From contig NC_088789.1 of NCBI RefSeq assembly GCF_949628265.1, positions 30,993,883-31,057,882 on the forward strand: DNA of 64,000 nt. Reading direction: 5' to 3'. The notes beneath the pieces are model-generated. The model was not told the DNA's origin, ran no database searches, and saw only the letters and a list, made by a program, of their open reading frames with translations. The position numbers and the translations under genes are program-made. This DNA comes from Cloeon dipterum. Taxonomy: Eukaryota; Arthropoda; Insecta; Ephemeroptera; Baetidae. Below are positions 1-13,700 of this stretch, one piece after another. The first letter of the stretch is position 1, and every line of letters begins with the position of its first letter.

Positions 1-532
1 CGCAGCTTCTCCTCCTTTATCCACATTTCTGGAATAAACTCGATTCTAGAAGAGCATTATTTTCAAATGTTTAAGGACCTCTGCTCCAAGTTTCAGAAAA
101 AAAACAAGAAGAAAATCTACACTTATTTCCTTCTATATAAGCTTGAAATTCATGCGTCCCGACCAACTAACTAATGATAATAATCCTTAAAAATTCTTTT
201 TTAATTTATTCAAATGCCACTGACCTGAATTCCAGCTTTTTCGTGCTTAATTTTTTGTTCTTTCTCGTCCGCTCGGCTCGATCAGCTGCTACCTCCTTGC
301 TTTGCGCTCGCTTGACTTACTAAGTCGTCAATAAAATAAACTCTCCCTCACCTGAGCTCCTGATCAACAGCTGTTGCTCGCTCCCACTACCTGCGCTGCA
401 CCTTTGGAAATAAACCGGTTATTCGTCATAGGGTTGGTAAGCGTACAGACTGCTTGATGAAGTTTCTTACCGGTTTTGTGAATTCGGTAACAATATATAT
501 GAATTTTTATTAAAAAAAATTCTTTAAATTCA

Positions 533-922
533 CCAGTTGCATAAACCCTAAGTGTTCGAAGCCACCAACAGATGGCGCCTCCGTAGACTTCCGCTGCGAT
601 TTCAGACTCAATCTAGCGACTGTGAATTCTTCAATTAATTTGCTATTTTTTGACGTGATGAAAACCAAAATCGGTTCAGCCAATCGCCGTAGAATCGTGA
701 AAAACTATTTTTTGAAATAAAAAAATCTTTTCCAACGTTTCTACGGCGAATGGCTGAACCGATTTTGGTTTTCAGCACGTCAAAATAAAGCAAATTAATA
801 AAAGAATGCAAAATAGCTAGATTGAGTCTGAAATCGCAGCGGAAATGCCTTAATTTTTTTAAGAAAGTCTGTCGTTGCGCCATCTGTTGGCGGCTTCGAA
901 CACTAAGGGTTTATGCAACTGG
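533..922. mobile_element. Foldback MITE, family M1 (copy a)
   Basis: The two halves are inverted repeats of each other. The ends read CCAGTTGCATAAACC on the left and its complement on the right, followed by a second conserved stretch containing AACAGATGGCGC. The flanking trinucleotide TCA is present on both sides (530-532 and 923-925), consistent with a 3-bp target duplication. No transposase is encoded, so this is a non-autonomous element. Related copies lie at 7536-7940, 18457-18758, 31661-31922 and from 63647 to the window end. Confidence 0.8.
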
Positions 923-1239
923 TCAATTAGAATAAAATTGATATTTTTCTAGTGCGATCTGTTTTAAAATATAAGGATAGTTTTTGATAAAATAATTACC
1001 GTCGGTCAAGGGTAGAGCAACATTTTTAAAATTCTACCTACCAAATGAAACATAAATGGGTTATTTTTTTCTCTTTTATGCCTATAATATCTTCATTCAG
1101 TTGTAATTTTTGAGCAGGAAATAAACCAATTGCCACAATTTTTCCCTGTCCGTAATCAAACACACGTTTTTTCCAGGTTATTTCGCCCTGCGCGGCCTCT
1201 CTCGTTTCCCTTTTGGGCGAACAACATAATGAGAAAAAC

Positions 1240-1620
1240 TCAAAGCAATGTCCCGCGTCGTGACGAGATTCCGATTTGATTTCTGCTCTTCCCTAATTGT
1301 CTGCGCCTGAAAATCTCGTTGTTTATTCTTTCCGCCGAGAACGCGTCTCGCGCCGGTTGCAGAGCTCCAAGAGATTTAACTAAAAATTGCTGGCAACGCA
1401 CCTCCAACTCCAAACCGGCCGTGAGCACTATAATTTCTGCCCGTTTATAATTTATTTCAGCATTTAATCCACTCTAATTAGCTAATTATTTATTTAATTA
1501 GTCTATGCAAAGTCAAAAGGGTTTTGCGGCCTTTCAGGGTAGTGCCCTATAGCTTCCTCGAATGCGTATCAAAATATAATCTACAACGCATGTTAAGCAT
1601 TTTTTTTGTTGCTTTTATGA
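1240..1620. repeat. Non-coding block, inverted copy of 8150-8510
   Basis: The segment containing CCGATTTGATTTCTGCTCTT, followed by an AT-rich part and by TTTTGCGGCCTTTCAGGG, is found reverse-complemented at about 8150-8510. A weaker copy of its first part lies in the same orientation at 37600-37745. It is open in no long frame and appears to be duplicated non-coding DNA. Confidence 0.6.
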
Positions 1621-2762
1621 GTCGAATTTTCACCTCGGCATTTCTCTGGAATTTGTTTTCTCACCAAAGAGTAGCTGCGTGAACAAAAAGGCGCAGATGC
1701 GTGCAAGCGTGGAATGTGCGGCAAGAGGAATAAATGGTGCCGAAATCAACCATCCAAACAGCCCTGACAACCCTAACCTTCGACGAGAGTTCTCTCTTTG
1801 GAAATTCCAATTAATTCAATTTAAAAAAAACCGAGTGAAATTTATGACATCGCTGGACGGCTGGTTTTCGGAAGTCGAGGGCTGGAAGATCTGACCTGGG
1901 CTTGACCTGATCTATTCTGGCGCAATTAACATGTTTTTCCATTGATTTGCTGTTTTGAGGAAATGAACTGAACTAAACAAATAAATACAAACAGAGTCGA
2001 CGCATTCCCGCCCTGAATAAAAGGTGTGCAGGAAGTGCCAATTTGCTGCGAAACCTTTGTCGTCAAAAGGGGAATTAACTTTTATTATTTCTTCTGCCGA
2101 AATACGCTACCGCAGAAACAGAAAAAAATGACGAGAGCGGGCATCCGGCGCTGCTCCGGCGTCCAGCAGGTTGCAAACTTTTGCCATTCAAATGCAAAAA
2201 CCGGCCACTTGTGGAATTATTGCGAAGCTCATCTCCAGCGAAAGTTATCTCTGACAAACAGCGGGCGAGCAGCACATTCAGCAGCTTTTTTCTTGTTTTT
2301 CTCAAGCGGTCAAGGCTTTAAAAAAGCTCTAGTAGAGGTCACTGTCGGCTTTGAAAATCAGAACTGCGTCGGCTTAATATAGGTGTGTTGAGCAAAATTA
2401 TGAAAATTATATCCATTCACTCCAAGATGGAATAAAATATGAGACGCTTTGGATTCATAAGTCTCAAAACAGGCTAATTTACTGAATTTCGCATCATGAA
2501 ACGACAGGTAATTATAAATCATGTCGGAATACCTCTCTAGTAATTTCCTTATTCCATTTCTTTAATTGAAATTCAGTGAATGTGGTTGATTTTTCCTCAT
2601 CAGAGGATGAAGACAAGAGACCAGGCCACGGACGAAAGGTCATGGATTTGACGTCTTTCTGTTCTCTCAAATGTGTGATAAGCACCAAGTAGAGGCGGCT
2701 AAAATAATTTCGTGTTTGTGGGTTTAATATTAAAAGCCGAGCAATCAAAACTTCTACAACCA

Positions 2763-2768
2763 TTTATT
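2763..2768 (-). terminator. Polyadenylation signal of protease A
   Basis: AATAAA on the minus strand, 90 bases downstream of the stop codon of gene A. The surrounding 3' sequence is conserved in the other units, where AATAAA or ATTAAA occurs at the same place (10592-10597, 16578-16583, 23821-23826). Confidence 0.6.
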
Positions 2769-2857
2769 CTCAAAAACCATAGAAAAATATTTCTATAAGC
2801 TAGTCTATCTACTTTTTACTATTCAATAACTACAAACTTTACTATCAAAAAACACAT

Positions 2858-5747
2858 TTAATTCCGGAATGAAATTTCCGGCGTGTTTTCCACGATCCAG
2901 TCCACGTAACTTGCGACGTCGGCGAACAAGGAATATTGATAAGGATGACAAAAAGATCTTTCTTCGCCTTCAAACTCCACTATTTTCGACATTCCAAAGC
3001 TGACAATGCCCCTGATGAACCAGCGGCCGTTTTTTTCCACCGAAAAGCTGCCTCCGCTGTCTCCGTTGCAAGTGGTTGTTCCTGAATTAATTAATAAAAT
3101 TGAGAAAACAACAATTACTAAATTAGGAGGTTCTAACCATTCGTGTAGCCGGCGCAAAAATTCTTTCCCGGCCGCAAATATTTCCCGAAAAACTTCCTTT
3201 TTGACAAGTAGCACTCTTTGTGAGCTCTAATCGGCAGTCGAACCTCTTGCAGCTCATCTGTGCGCGTGTGGTTGTCGACAAGCCCGAAGCCAACCGCCTT
3301 TAGTAAAAAGAAAAACCAAACTTAGATACATTTTTCGAATTCACATACATCCCAAATACCATAGCTTTGGTTCCAGCGACGCGAGCCAAGTTAGGGTCAG
3401 AGTCGTCGTTCCACAAGCAAATCGGACGGACATTGTTGGTAATTTTTATTTTTGTCTTCAAAATCATTAGTCCGACGTCCCTAATGAGTTCCTCAGGGTC
3501 ATATTTTGGGTGCACAATCAGACTGCTGAGCTAAAATGTTTGCATATTATTATCGATAAGAATACTGTTCGTGGAAGGTGAAACCTTTCTTCTCTGAACA
3601 CCAGGGGCTCTTCTTTTTCTTTTATCATACATCCCAACAGAAACTCTGAAGTCCTCTGCTTTTGATCCATATATGCAATGTGCCGCTAAAAAGAATATTT
3701 TAAATCGAAAAAGTCATGAAATTAATCATTTCTTCGCTTCGCTACCAGTCAAAACTACCGTCGGAGAAATCAATGTCCCGCCACAGATATCTCCAGTCAC
3801 CTCATTCTCAATGTAAACGTGCCAAGGATGGTGGCCTGTCTGAGCTATGTTTCCACCGAAAATAAGACTAGTCGGTGGTATAGCTTCGGAAGAATCGTTA
3901 TTTCCTCGTTCCCTCCTAATTATAAGTGACGTCGGTTTCCTTCCGCAGTTTGGGTAACTGAGGTTGTCTGGTGCGTTGAATCCTTTTTTTAAAGATAAAA
4001 TAAAATTGCTGTGAGCTTATTTGTGTGAAATTACCTTTCGGTTGTTTTGTTGGAGGGATCGGGCGTAGAACAGGAATGTCTTTTGCGTGCATTGCGAACG
4101 AGGTAATGTATGACAATATATCAATGTAATATCGGTGGTGCGAATAATATTTGAAACCTCTCAAGAAATACCGGCCTTTGTAGAAATTGATCAGGTATCT
4201 ATAGTCTGTGTGTCATTAAGTGACAATCATTGAATTTGAATGAGATGTAATTTTCTATAAATCTTACGCCAATCGGTTTCCTCGACACACAGGATATTCT
4301 GGATGGGAATTTTACGTCTTTCCAATGTACTCAATTCAGTGCTGTTTAGAACCGTGCTACAGTTGCTTTGGCTCGTCACATTTGCTGTAAAGTTCAAAAC
4401 AAATACGAAGCAAAATCGTGTGAATGGCATCGACATCAACAAATATCAATTAAAATATCTCACAGATGAAAATATTTAAATTGTTAATTAATTACATCCT
4501 TAAATATCAGTCCAAACACAGCCTTTTCATCATTCAACCTTAAAAATTTATAAAAATTTCTGTTTTATTTCCAACATTGGAAAAGGTTACTTTTCATTAC
4601 CAAGTTATCTGAGAATGGTTCTACATGCTGATTGTTATATTGATTTGAAAAAATCTCTCAATTTTATAGTCTCTCTGATACATTTTAGGTTATATTTTTT
4701 CCGGGTAATACACGAAATTGATATATCTGTTTAATTTTAGTGCCGTAATTCCAGATCGGTCAGAAATAAGTTTCTAATATTATATTTAACAAGCTTACCT
4801 GGGATAGGTGGATATCTCTATAAGAATAGATTCAAAATAAGTCTTAATCACTGCAGAAATTAGTTTGAAAATACGAACCCCAAATGGTGACCAATGGAAG
4901 TAGGGTGATTCTCTTTGAAGTTGCGAGTCCATCGCGTTGTCACGGTTAAACAAACAAATGGGAGTTATGACCCCATTAGGCATTTTCTCAGTCATGTAAA
5001 ACCATTCATATAATATAGAGAGTACCTTTAACAATTGAAAAAGTCAATGCATAACAACAAAAGGCGCAAGCAACGGTTTTGCTGAAAATTGTAAAATAAT
5101 TACTTTGACGGACAATCTGGTGCATTCCTCTTCTGTTTCGGCAAAAAAACAATAACCCGGAAAGACCCGTAGATCAGCTGTATCATTTTTGTTGAAAGGG
5201 CAAGGACCTAGACAATAAAGAATCTCTGATTTTGATATTCTTAAGCGAAATATTCATGTTACCATGTTGAACAATAGTCCTTTGAGTAATAGCTATAAAA
5301 TAACGGCACCGTTCTTTATTACGTATGTTTTGAACATGAACGATCCATTTGTTCCGAGTTGTTTCGTTAGTACCACAGTTCTGGCTACTCAAGTTTTCTC
5401 CTTCGTCAAAATCTGTGAGAGGAAGGGGAAAATGTAACTTAAAAATAGCAATTCTAAGTTTAGGTCATCTATAAGTAAAATCAAGTGGTTGTTAATTTTA
5501 ATTGATCGGATTCTTTTTTATTTCTACGTTATATTAAAAATTTACTTATTCTGGTAGTTTTACTAAGGTATCAAATTAATTTGGACCACATTCGTTTGAA
5601 AATTTTCAATTAACCAACTTTTAAAGAGAGCAAAATACTAATTGAGAATTGCTTACACGGAGCTGGAAAGTAGGCGTCGGTCTCATTTTCAGGCGTTTGC
5701 GCGGCGCAAACCGCGAGGCTGAGGAGGACGAAAAGTCCGAACCTCAT
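2858..5747 (-). CDS. Secreted S1 (chymotrypsin-fold) serine protease, paralog A, 12 exons
   Basis: Exons in coding order: 5657-5747, 5263-5412, 5104-5207, 4879-5025, 4799-4817, 4268-4384, 4035-4205, 3746-3982, 3585-3685, 3360-3530, 3138-3297, 2858-3081. They join to 563 codons without a stop. Residues 1-17 are a signal peptide (MRFGLFVLLSLAVCAAQ). Residues 18 to about 280 form an N-terminal region with conserved Cys that I cannot assign; its position resembles gd-type proteases, but this is weak. The catalytic domain starts at IFGG (residue 307), with His348 in AAHC, Asp397 and Ser498 in GDSGG. Residue 189 (chymotrypsin numbering) is Thr, so trypsin specificity is unlikely. The activation bond is Leu-Ile, not Arg-Ile. 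A furin-like RRER lies at 289-292. The Cys of NCG can pair with that of PICLW. The exon 4 donor (GTTCGT) is the least certain junction. The product is probably an extracellular zymogen; its substrate is unknown. Confidence 0.85.
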
Positions 5748-5830
5748 CGTGATTTCTTCTCTGCGCGCGATGGACCAGGGGGCTGCTGCGACCGCGGCGC
5801 ACTGCACTTCGAGTTGGATTAAATAATAAA

Positions 5831-5925
5831 GCGTTGGCACTGCAAACGATACGTTTGGCCTTTTGCCCCCAGTTGGCGACTGACCTCTTTATAAATTTTG
5901 CGTCATTCGCTTATCGCAAAAAATT
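5831..5925 (-). promoter_or_regulatory. Conserved proximal promoter block of protease A
   Basis: About 90-180 bases upstream of the start codon, a block conserved in all four units (also 14371-14464, 20231-20325, 33391-33488) contains a GGGGGCAAAAGGCC-like core and, further upstream, a GATA-type site (GCGATAA on the minus strand). Copy A alone has a clear TATA box (TATAAAG, minus strand, at 5888-5893). In the others this position has drifted. The promoter role is inferred from position and conservation. Confidence 0.5.
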
Positions 5926-8900
5926 GCGAAACAAACTGGATAATTAATTTTGTTCAAAACATTTTCTCTTGTTTGGTCACTTGATTAAAATATTTTATTG
6001 TTAATTTGTGATTTTTGGGCACAATAATTTATTTTTTTAATATTTTTTGCCTGCATTGAATATGGCCTTTTGATAGTAAATAAATTAATTGAACATAATT
6101 AAATAGATTATCGCACATGCAGCCCGCACACACCTCGAGAAAAATCCCTTTTTCAAATAAAATTTTTCATTTTGCGCTTTGAACTTGTTATTTTGTTGGT
6201 TATTAAAAGTAGGTTCGGTTTTGATTATCTCTGTCGCTGCGCTGTTGCGTGGAGGACGAGAGAGCAAAGTTCAAAATCAAGCCAGATTCGCATCTGAGGC
6301 CTTCTCGTGACCTTGTTTTCGTCTCGAGTGCACGTGATTCTCTTTGCCAGCACCGGCTTTTAGAGCAATTTTTCATTATTAATTTTTTAAACCAATCTTT
6401 TTCACAGCTTTTCAACCAGCATGCTGCTTTAGTCGCGCAGAAAGGCGCCATGCAGCGGCCGCGCGCGGCTCGTCCTCCTCGGCCTCCGGCGCCGCCTCCT
6501 TGGGCTGCTTCACCAAACCACCTGAACAAAGTTGTTTCAACTTTTGCCTAGCTCACATGGTTAAGGAAGGCGGCATGCCCGGAAAAAGTTCGAAATATGA
6601 TGGAATAAAAGTTTTTGAACATTTTGCAGAAAATAATTCGTGGTAATTCGAAAAAATGTCCGATTTTTACAAACCGCATAGAGGCGGACGTGCCTCACCG
6701 AGGGGCATCGACTGCGGCAAGAATCATCCGCCTCCGGCCAACAGGGCCCCCGCTGGACCCCGGAAACCACAATTTAGTAATGTCCAAATCTCGTTTTTTC
6801 AACTTGAAAAATGAATAACACGGTTCCTATGGGCCGTAGAGGGAAAAACCAATGTTTCGTGAGCCCGCCCTACGACACTGCGTATGTTCAAAAAACTTTG
6901 CCACCTCCGCCCACCCCCGTCGCCAGCTGTGCCCAAAAATCCGCTTGATTTTGAACAATTATGCCTCTGATATTTTTCTTAATTCACATTTAGACCGGAG
7001 GGCGATTTTCACTGCTCGACAGTTAATTTTGCACCGAGAGGCATCGATGGACCGTGTGCCAAATTTTCGACTCGTCCAATCGTGAACCACGACCCCTCAT
7101 TGGACGAAGCCTTTAATTTCCTTTCCTTTTTCAGCGAGCTCGCGGTAATTGTGATTATATATATATACACATTTCCCTGCAATATATTTTTATTCACCGC
7201 ATACTCTGGACTCTGGGGGGTGCTAATTAAATGCAGTGTTTAATTACGTAAATGGCAGACAAAGAAGGCGTTATACATTCATTTGTCGCGGCGCAATTAT
7301 TGCACCTTTTAAATATCAACAAGCAATTTTTTTATTTCGCGGGGACGCGATTAAAGCGGCGGACTCGCAAATAAAAGGACCGAAATTAAAAACAAAAAGA
7401 AAATTGTGAGTAAATCGACTCCGATTTTCAGGTGCAGTCCTTCCTTCCGTGCTGTACGTGTTACATCTGGAGGTCGGGGTGGGGAGTGAAGGGGACGTTA
7501 TACAGGAAATAAAAATTAAATTAAGTGGCAATTGACCAGTTGCATAAACCCTTAGTTATTAAAGCCGCCAACAGATGGCGCAACCACAGACTTGTTTTAA
7601 AAACTTTGTTTTAAGCGGTTTTAAGGCATTTCCGCTGCGATTTCAGACTCAATCTAGCTATTTTGCTTTTTTTTGACGTGCTGAAAACCAAAATCGGTTC
7701 AGCCATTCGCCGTAGAAACGTTGAAAAAGATTTTTTTATTTCAAAAAATAGTTTTTCACGATTCTACGGCGATTGGCTGAACCGATTTTGGTTTTCAGCA
7801 CGTCAAAAAATAGCAAATTAATTGAAGAATGCACAGTAGCTAAATTGAGTCTGAAATCGCAGCGGAAGTGTCTTAAAATCGAAAGTCTACGGTGGCGCCA
7901 TCTGTTGGCGGCTTCGAACACTTACGGTTTATGCAACTGGTGAATGAAATAATTTAGGATGGGCAAAGCGGCGGCATCGCAAAAGCCATATTCTTCTTGT
8001 CGATATTGAAATCTAGAGCAGCAAAAGCGAGCCTCTGCGTATGCGTGCGTTTGTCGGAATCAATTTTTGCACGCAATCACACCCAACAAACTCACACTCA
8101 GGGCTGATTTGCGCAGCGACACCTTTTTTAAACATGAAATGTTTGTCCATTCAAGACTAGCGAGAGAAACGGAAAGCATTGGCCCTAGGGCACTACCCTG
8201 GAAGGCCGCAAAACCGTTTTGACTTTGCATAGCAAATAAAATCGACTAATTAAATAAATAATTAGCTAATTAGAGTAGATTAAATGCTGAAATAAATTAT
8301 AAACGGGCAGAAATTATGGTGCTCACGGCTGGTTGGGGGCGCGTTGCCAGCTATTTTTAATTAAATCTCTTAGATAGAGCTCTGCAACCGGCGCGAGACG
8401 CCTGCTCGGTGGAAAGAATCAAACAACGAGATTTTCAGGCGCTGACGTAATTAGAGAAGAGCAGAAATCAAATTGGACTCTTGTGAGGACGATCCTGTTA
8501 GACCATGACAAATTTACGTAAAAAATTACCAAGCGCAATGGGCGCCAATCACCTGCCTAAAATAAAATATCTCGACAACCCTAACCTTCGACGAGAGTTC
8601 TTTTTTAAAATTCCAATTAATTCATTTAAAAAAAAAATACCGTTAATATAATTTACGGTTATCGCTGGACGGCTATTCTTCGGAGGTTCAGGGGTTGGCA
8701 GATCTGATCTGGGCTGGACCTGATCTACTGGTGCAATTAGACTTAAATTCACTTATATATTGGCCTTGATTTAATTTGCTGTTTTGAGGAAGTAAAAAGG
8801 CATTAAATAAAATCAGAGATGATGCATTCCCGGCCGGAATGGGAGACGTGGAGGAGCTGCTTAACTGCCGCAAAACCTTTGAGGTTGCAAAAGATCTATT

Positions 8901-10440
8901 TTTTTCGTCTGCTCAAAAATGCTGCCAGAATTAAAATAAAACGACGAAAGAGGGCATCCGGCGCTGCTCCGGCGTCCAGCAGGTTGCAAACTTTCTCTTC
9001 GAAGGCAAAACCCGGCCATCTCTCTGGCAATATCACGAAGCTCATCTCCAGCGAAAGTTATCTCTGCGAACAGCGGGCGGGCAGCACATTCGGCAACTCT
9101 TTCCTCGCTCCTCTCAAGCGTTCAATGCTTTAAAAAATCACCAGTAGATTTCACTGTTGGCAGAAATCAGCATTTAAAAAAAGCACCGCGTGTCTGACTG
9201 CGGGCGCCGAGCAAAATTACGAATATTTTCCATTCATTCTGGCGGAACAAAAAAAAATTTTGTTCCGCTTGGAATTCGCAAGTCTCAGCGCAGTGGTCGT
9301 GACTAATTTACAAAATTTTGCATCTTAAATCGACGATAATTTAAAAAATATGACGGAAAACCTCTATAATTTCCCTCATTCCATATATTTATACGAGAAT
9401 GCAATTCATTTTCAACTAATTAAAGGGATTAAATTCAAAACTATATATCTTTGCAGGTAAAATAAAAATTATTGCCCACAGGCTAATTTAAACAGAAAAA
9501 TAATAATGCTCAATTTTTCAATTTATGCAAATAGGAAATTTCCGCTCACATATCTTAACATTACCCGAAAATTTTCCCATTTAATTCATACAACAAACTC
9601 GATGTTTTCGCTTTAGTGTTCCTGAAGTGGAGGTATGCCGATGTGAATATTCGAACCAATTAGGGATTTTTAGTCAATCATAATTTGGAAAAATAAATTG
9701 GTTGCACTTTGGTCTTCCATCGCGAAGACGAAGAGGAAGAAGCGACTGAGATTTGAGCCAGAGTCCGCCACGGCGCTCCACTGATGACTTTTTGACCTTG
9801 TTTTCACTCTCGGCGCAAAAGCTCTTTTGGTGCTCGTGTTGCTGATCACGTACTCACCAAACTTAATTTATTCCTCGTCGTAATTTATTGCAGAGTAATA
9901 CCACCAATTGCACAAAGAAAGAGAGATCGAACTGCGTTCATCCTAGGCCCTGCAAAAGCTGGTTCTTTTGTTAAGTCAAATTTATTATCAAAACAATAAT
10001 ATGAAACCAAAAGAAGATTGAAACATTAGCGTAAGCTAAAGCAGCGAAGCAGCTGCATATATTATTTAAATTAAACTGTTGAAAGATATTAAAGAAAAAT
10101 TTTTGATAATTTTTAAATGCTAGAGAAATTATTTCGATAAATTAATAAAATTATAATGAAAAAATTTCGACGAAATATTCAAATAATATCATATTAAATA
10201 CTCTTAGAAAACAAAATTTGAAACAACCGCAACTTGGAGAGCTCAAAAAATAAAAATTAAAAATAATAGATATTAAAATTAAATAACTCTTCTGGTAGGA
10301 AACATAAGACACGCTGTATATAATTATTAACTTATTCCTGCATCCAGCACTAATATTCTGCTTTATTGAATTATAAGCTTCATTACCTAGCAAGTGCGTA
10401 ACTGCAAAAACAGAAGATTTGATTCACACTAGACGGCAAA
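5926..10440. other. Intergenic part of duplicated unit A, no gene seen
   Basis: This region is composed of blocks that recur in the other units. The block at about 6110-6360 recurs at 14665-14890, 33690-33920 and 35480-35720. A GC-rich stretch at 6440-6510 has relatives at 20800-20870 and 36360-36420. The block at 8150-8510 is the inverted copy of 1240-1620. The block at 8575-9180 is the direct copy of 1760-2370. The block at 9580-10000 recurs at 21740-22100. It also contains MITE M1b. The reading frames present are not conserved as proteins between copies. Confidence 0.55.
7536..7940. mobile_element. Foldback MITE, family M1 (copy b)
   Basis: Ends CCAGTTGCATAAACCCTTAG and its complement, with inner AACAGATGGCGC and GGCGCCATCTGTTGG. 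The direct flanking trinucleotide is TGA on both sides (7533-7535 and 7941-7943). Internal sequence is inverted-repeat throughout, with no coding capacity. Confidence 0.8.
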
Positions 10441-10591
10441 GACGGGAGACCAGACCACGGACGAAAGGTCACGGATTTGACCTCTTTCTCTTCTCCCAAA
10501 TGTGTGATAAGCACGAAGCAGAGTCGGCTAAAATAATTTCGTGTTTGCGGGTTTCATATTAAAAGTCGAGCAATCAAACCTTTTAAAACCA

Positions 10592-10597
10592 TTTAAT
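10592..10597 (-). terminator. Polyadenylation signal (ATTAAA) of protease B
   Basis: ATTAAA on the minus strand at the position where units A, C and D have AATAAA, about 115 bases downstream of the stop codon of gene B. Confidence 0.5.
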
Positions 10598-10710
10598 ATA
10601 AAAACCATAGCAAAAGTATTTTAATAAGAGATTATGCTGAACATCTACATTTTTCTACTGAAAAACCACTAATCCTCTTGCTAAACTTCTTTTTTTGTTT
10701 CAAAACACAT

Positions 10711-13700
10711 TTAATTTCGGAATGAAATTTCCGGCGTATTTTCCACGATCCAGTCCATGAAACTTGCGACGTCGGCGAACAAGGAATATTGATCAGGGTG
10801 ACACAACAGTGTTTCTTCACCATTAAACTTCACCCTTTTCGACATTCCAATGCTGACAATGCCCCTGATGAACCAACGGCTGTCTTTTTCCACCGAAAGG
10901 CTTCCTCCGCTGTCTCCGTTGCAGGTGGATGTTCCTGAATTAATTAATTAAATTTAAAAATCAGTAATTGCTAAATGCGGGTGTGCCAACCGTTCGTGTA
11001 GCCCGCGCAAAAGTTGTTTCCCGGCCGCAAATATTTCCCGAAAAATTTCCTTTTCGACAAGAAGCATTCTCTGTGAGTTCTAATCGGCAGTCGAACCTGT
11101 TGCAGCTCATCTGGCAGCGTGTAGTTGTCAGCAAGCCCGAATCCAACTGCCTACAGTAGAAGGAAATAAGAAATTAAGATCGATTTTTTCGATTTCACAT
11201 GTATCCCTATATACCATAGCTTCAGTTCCAGCCACGCGTTTTAATTTAGGGTCAGAGTCGACGTTCCACAAGCAAATCGGTCGGACATGGCCGGTAATTT
11301 TTATTTTTGGCTGCAAAATCATGAGTCCGATGTCACTCGTGTAACTCGTAGAGTCATATTTCGGGTGAGTGAGAAGCCTGCTGGGCTAAATATTTTTCAA
11401 AGTTATTATGGATTAGAATATTGTACGTGGAAGGAGAAACCAATCTTGTCTGGACACCATCAGCAGCTCTTCTTTTACTTTTATCGTACATCCCAACAGA
11501 AACTATGAAGTCCTCAGCTTTTGATCCATAAATGCAATGAGCCGCTAAAAAAACATTTTAAATCGAAGTCATGAAATTAATAATTTTTTCGCTTCACTAC
11601 CAGTCAAAATTACTGTTGGCGAAATCAATGTCCCGCCACAGGCTTCTCCTGTCTCCTCATTCTCAATGTAAACATTCCACGGGTGATAACCTCTCTGAGC
11701 CATGTTTCCGCCGATAATATTACGATTCGGTGGTAATTCTTCGGAAGAATCGTCAATTTCTCGTTTCGTTCTTGTTGACGTCGGTTTCATTCCGCAGTTT
11801 GGGAAACTGAGGTTGTTTGGCTCGGTGAATCCTTTTTTTAAAGACTAATAAATTTGCTGTGAGCTAATTAGGGTTAAATTACCTCTCGGTTGTTTTGTTT
11901 CCGGAATTGGGCGTAGAGCAGAAATGCCTTTTGCGTGCATTGCGATCTCGTCAATGTATGGCAATATATCAATGTAAAAACGGTCGTCCGAAAAATATTT
12001 GAAACCTCTCAGGAAATACCGGCCTTTGTAGAAATTGATGAGAAATCTATACTCTGTGTGGCATTAAATGACAATCATTGGAATTGAATGAGATGTATTT
12101 TTCGATAAATCTCACCCTCTTTGGTTTCCTCAACACACAGGACTTTCTGGATGGGAGTTTTCAACATTTTTAATCTATTCAATTCGTCACTGTTTAGAAC
12201 CGTGCTACAGTTGCTTTGACCCGTCACATTTGCTGTAAAATATAACAAATATACGTATGAAGCTAACAATAAATCGTGTCAAGGCCATTAACAAATAACA
12301 TTATTTAAAATATCCAGCCGTTGAAAATATTTAATTTGTGAGTGATTAAATCCATGAAAACTATTCAAAAAGCAGCTTTTAACCGTTAATTTGAATCAGT
12401 TTAGAAATGGTGAAAAACTTTAAAATTAGATTCACGTTAATTTGTGAATTTTGTATGCTATATGCGCGATATATCTGTTTAATTTTAGTACCGAAAATTT
12501 TAAATTAAAATAAACACTGTAACAAATAGTTTCTAATACTAGTATATTTAACAACCTTACCTGGCATAGGTTGATAATGCTATAAAAATAGATTCAAAAT
12601 GAGTCTAAGTCAATGCAGGATCGCATAGTTTTAAATTACGAACTTTAAATTGTGACCATTGAATGTAGGTTGATTCTCTTTGAAGGTGCGAGTCCATTGC
12701 GTTGTCTCGGTTAAACAAACAAATGGGAATTTCCACAATCGGCATTTTCTCAGTTATCATGATAGTGAATGGCAAAGAATCGTCCATGACAATTTGAATG
12801 GCATCCAGCACCTTTAATTACAGAAAAAGACATTGTATAATCAAGGCGAATTGCTGAAAATGGTAAATTTATCACTTTGACGGACAATCTTCTGCATTTT
12901 TCTTCTCTTTCGCGCCATAAACAATTATCCGGAAAGACCCGTAGATCAGTTGTTTCACGTTTTTCGAAAACGCAACCACCTAGTCAATAAATAATGATTC
13001 TATGATGTCGACATTCTTAAGCGAGATATTCAAGTTACCTGGTAAGAGAATAGTTTTTTGAGAAAGCGCAAAGAAACTAATGCACCTTTCTTGGCTACGT
13101 ATGTTTTGAACATGAAAGATCCATTGGTCCCGAGTCGTTTCGGTTCCACAGTTCTGGCTACTCAGGTTTTCTCCTTCGTCAAAAACTGTGGGGGGAATGA
13201 ATCTACGATTAGGTCTATTGGTTGTTAATTTTAATTGATCGGTTTCTTTTTGAGCCGTTATTTGCGAGATTACAGGTCGATTGGACGCAATTTTTCAGCG
13301 TTGAATTTTTTAGGTGCCACTTACAATTGCTTTAAATACTTGTTAATAGATGGTTGAAGCTCGGGAATTGGGGCATTCCCTATATTTTTTCGGCATCTCA
13401 AAAATTCCCGAAAAACGCATTCTGTGAATTAAAAGGTTTAACTCTTGACTGCGTGTAGATATCACCTTGAAATTTTCACCGCCCAACCTAGTTTTTTATC
13501 CTTAACATCTTTTCAATTTACAAAAAATTCGTAGGGCAAAGGTCAAGGTCGCCTTTTGCGACCTTTTTTCGAAAATTCGAAATTAAGGGATGATAGCTCC
13601 CTCTACTATTTTTTGGGGTTCAGGCTGAAATGTAGCCCGTGAAATTCTGCACAATCACACCAATCGCGAGAGTTTGGCTGCAATTCGAATTTGAAGTTTG

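Larger units (their letters stand above)
1..2590. other. Repeat-rich intergenic region upstream of the protease array
   Basis: No credible gene is visible; the reading frames here are short and lack family features. The stretch holds a foldback MITE (533-922). It also holds a block at about 1240-1620 that recurs inverted at 8150-8510, and a block at about 1760-2370 that recurs in direct orientation at 8575-9180, partly at 15.4-15.8 kb, 21.1-21.5 kb and 34.2 kb. These are pieces of the non-coding part of the duplicated protease unit. Confidence 0.6.

Noticed and set aside
2075..2382. Overlapping plus and minus frames in the spacer block
   Set aside because: Both are interrupted in the copies at 8.9, 15.5 and 21.2 kb, so they are not conserved proteins.
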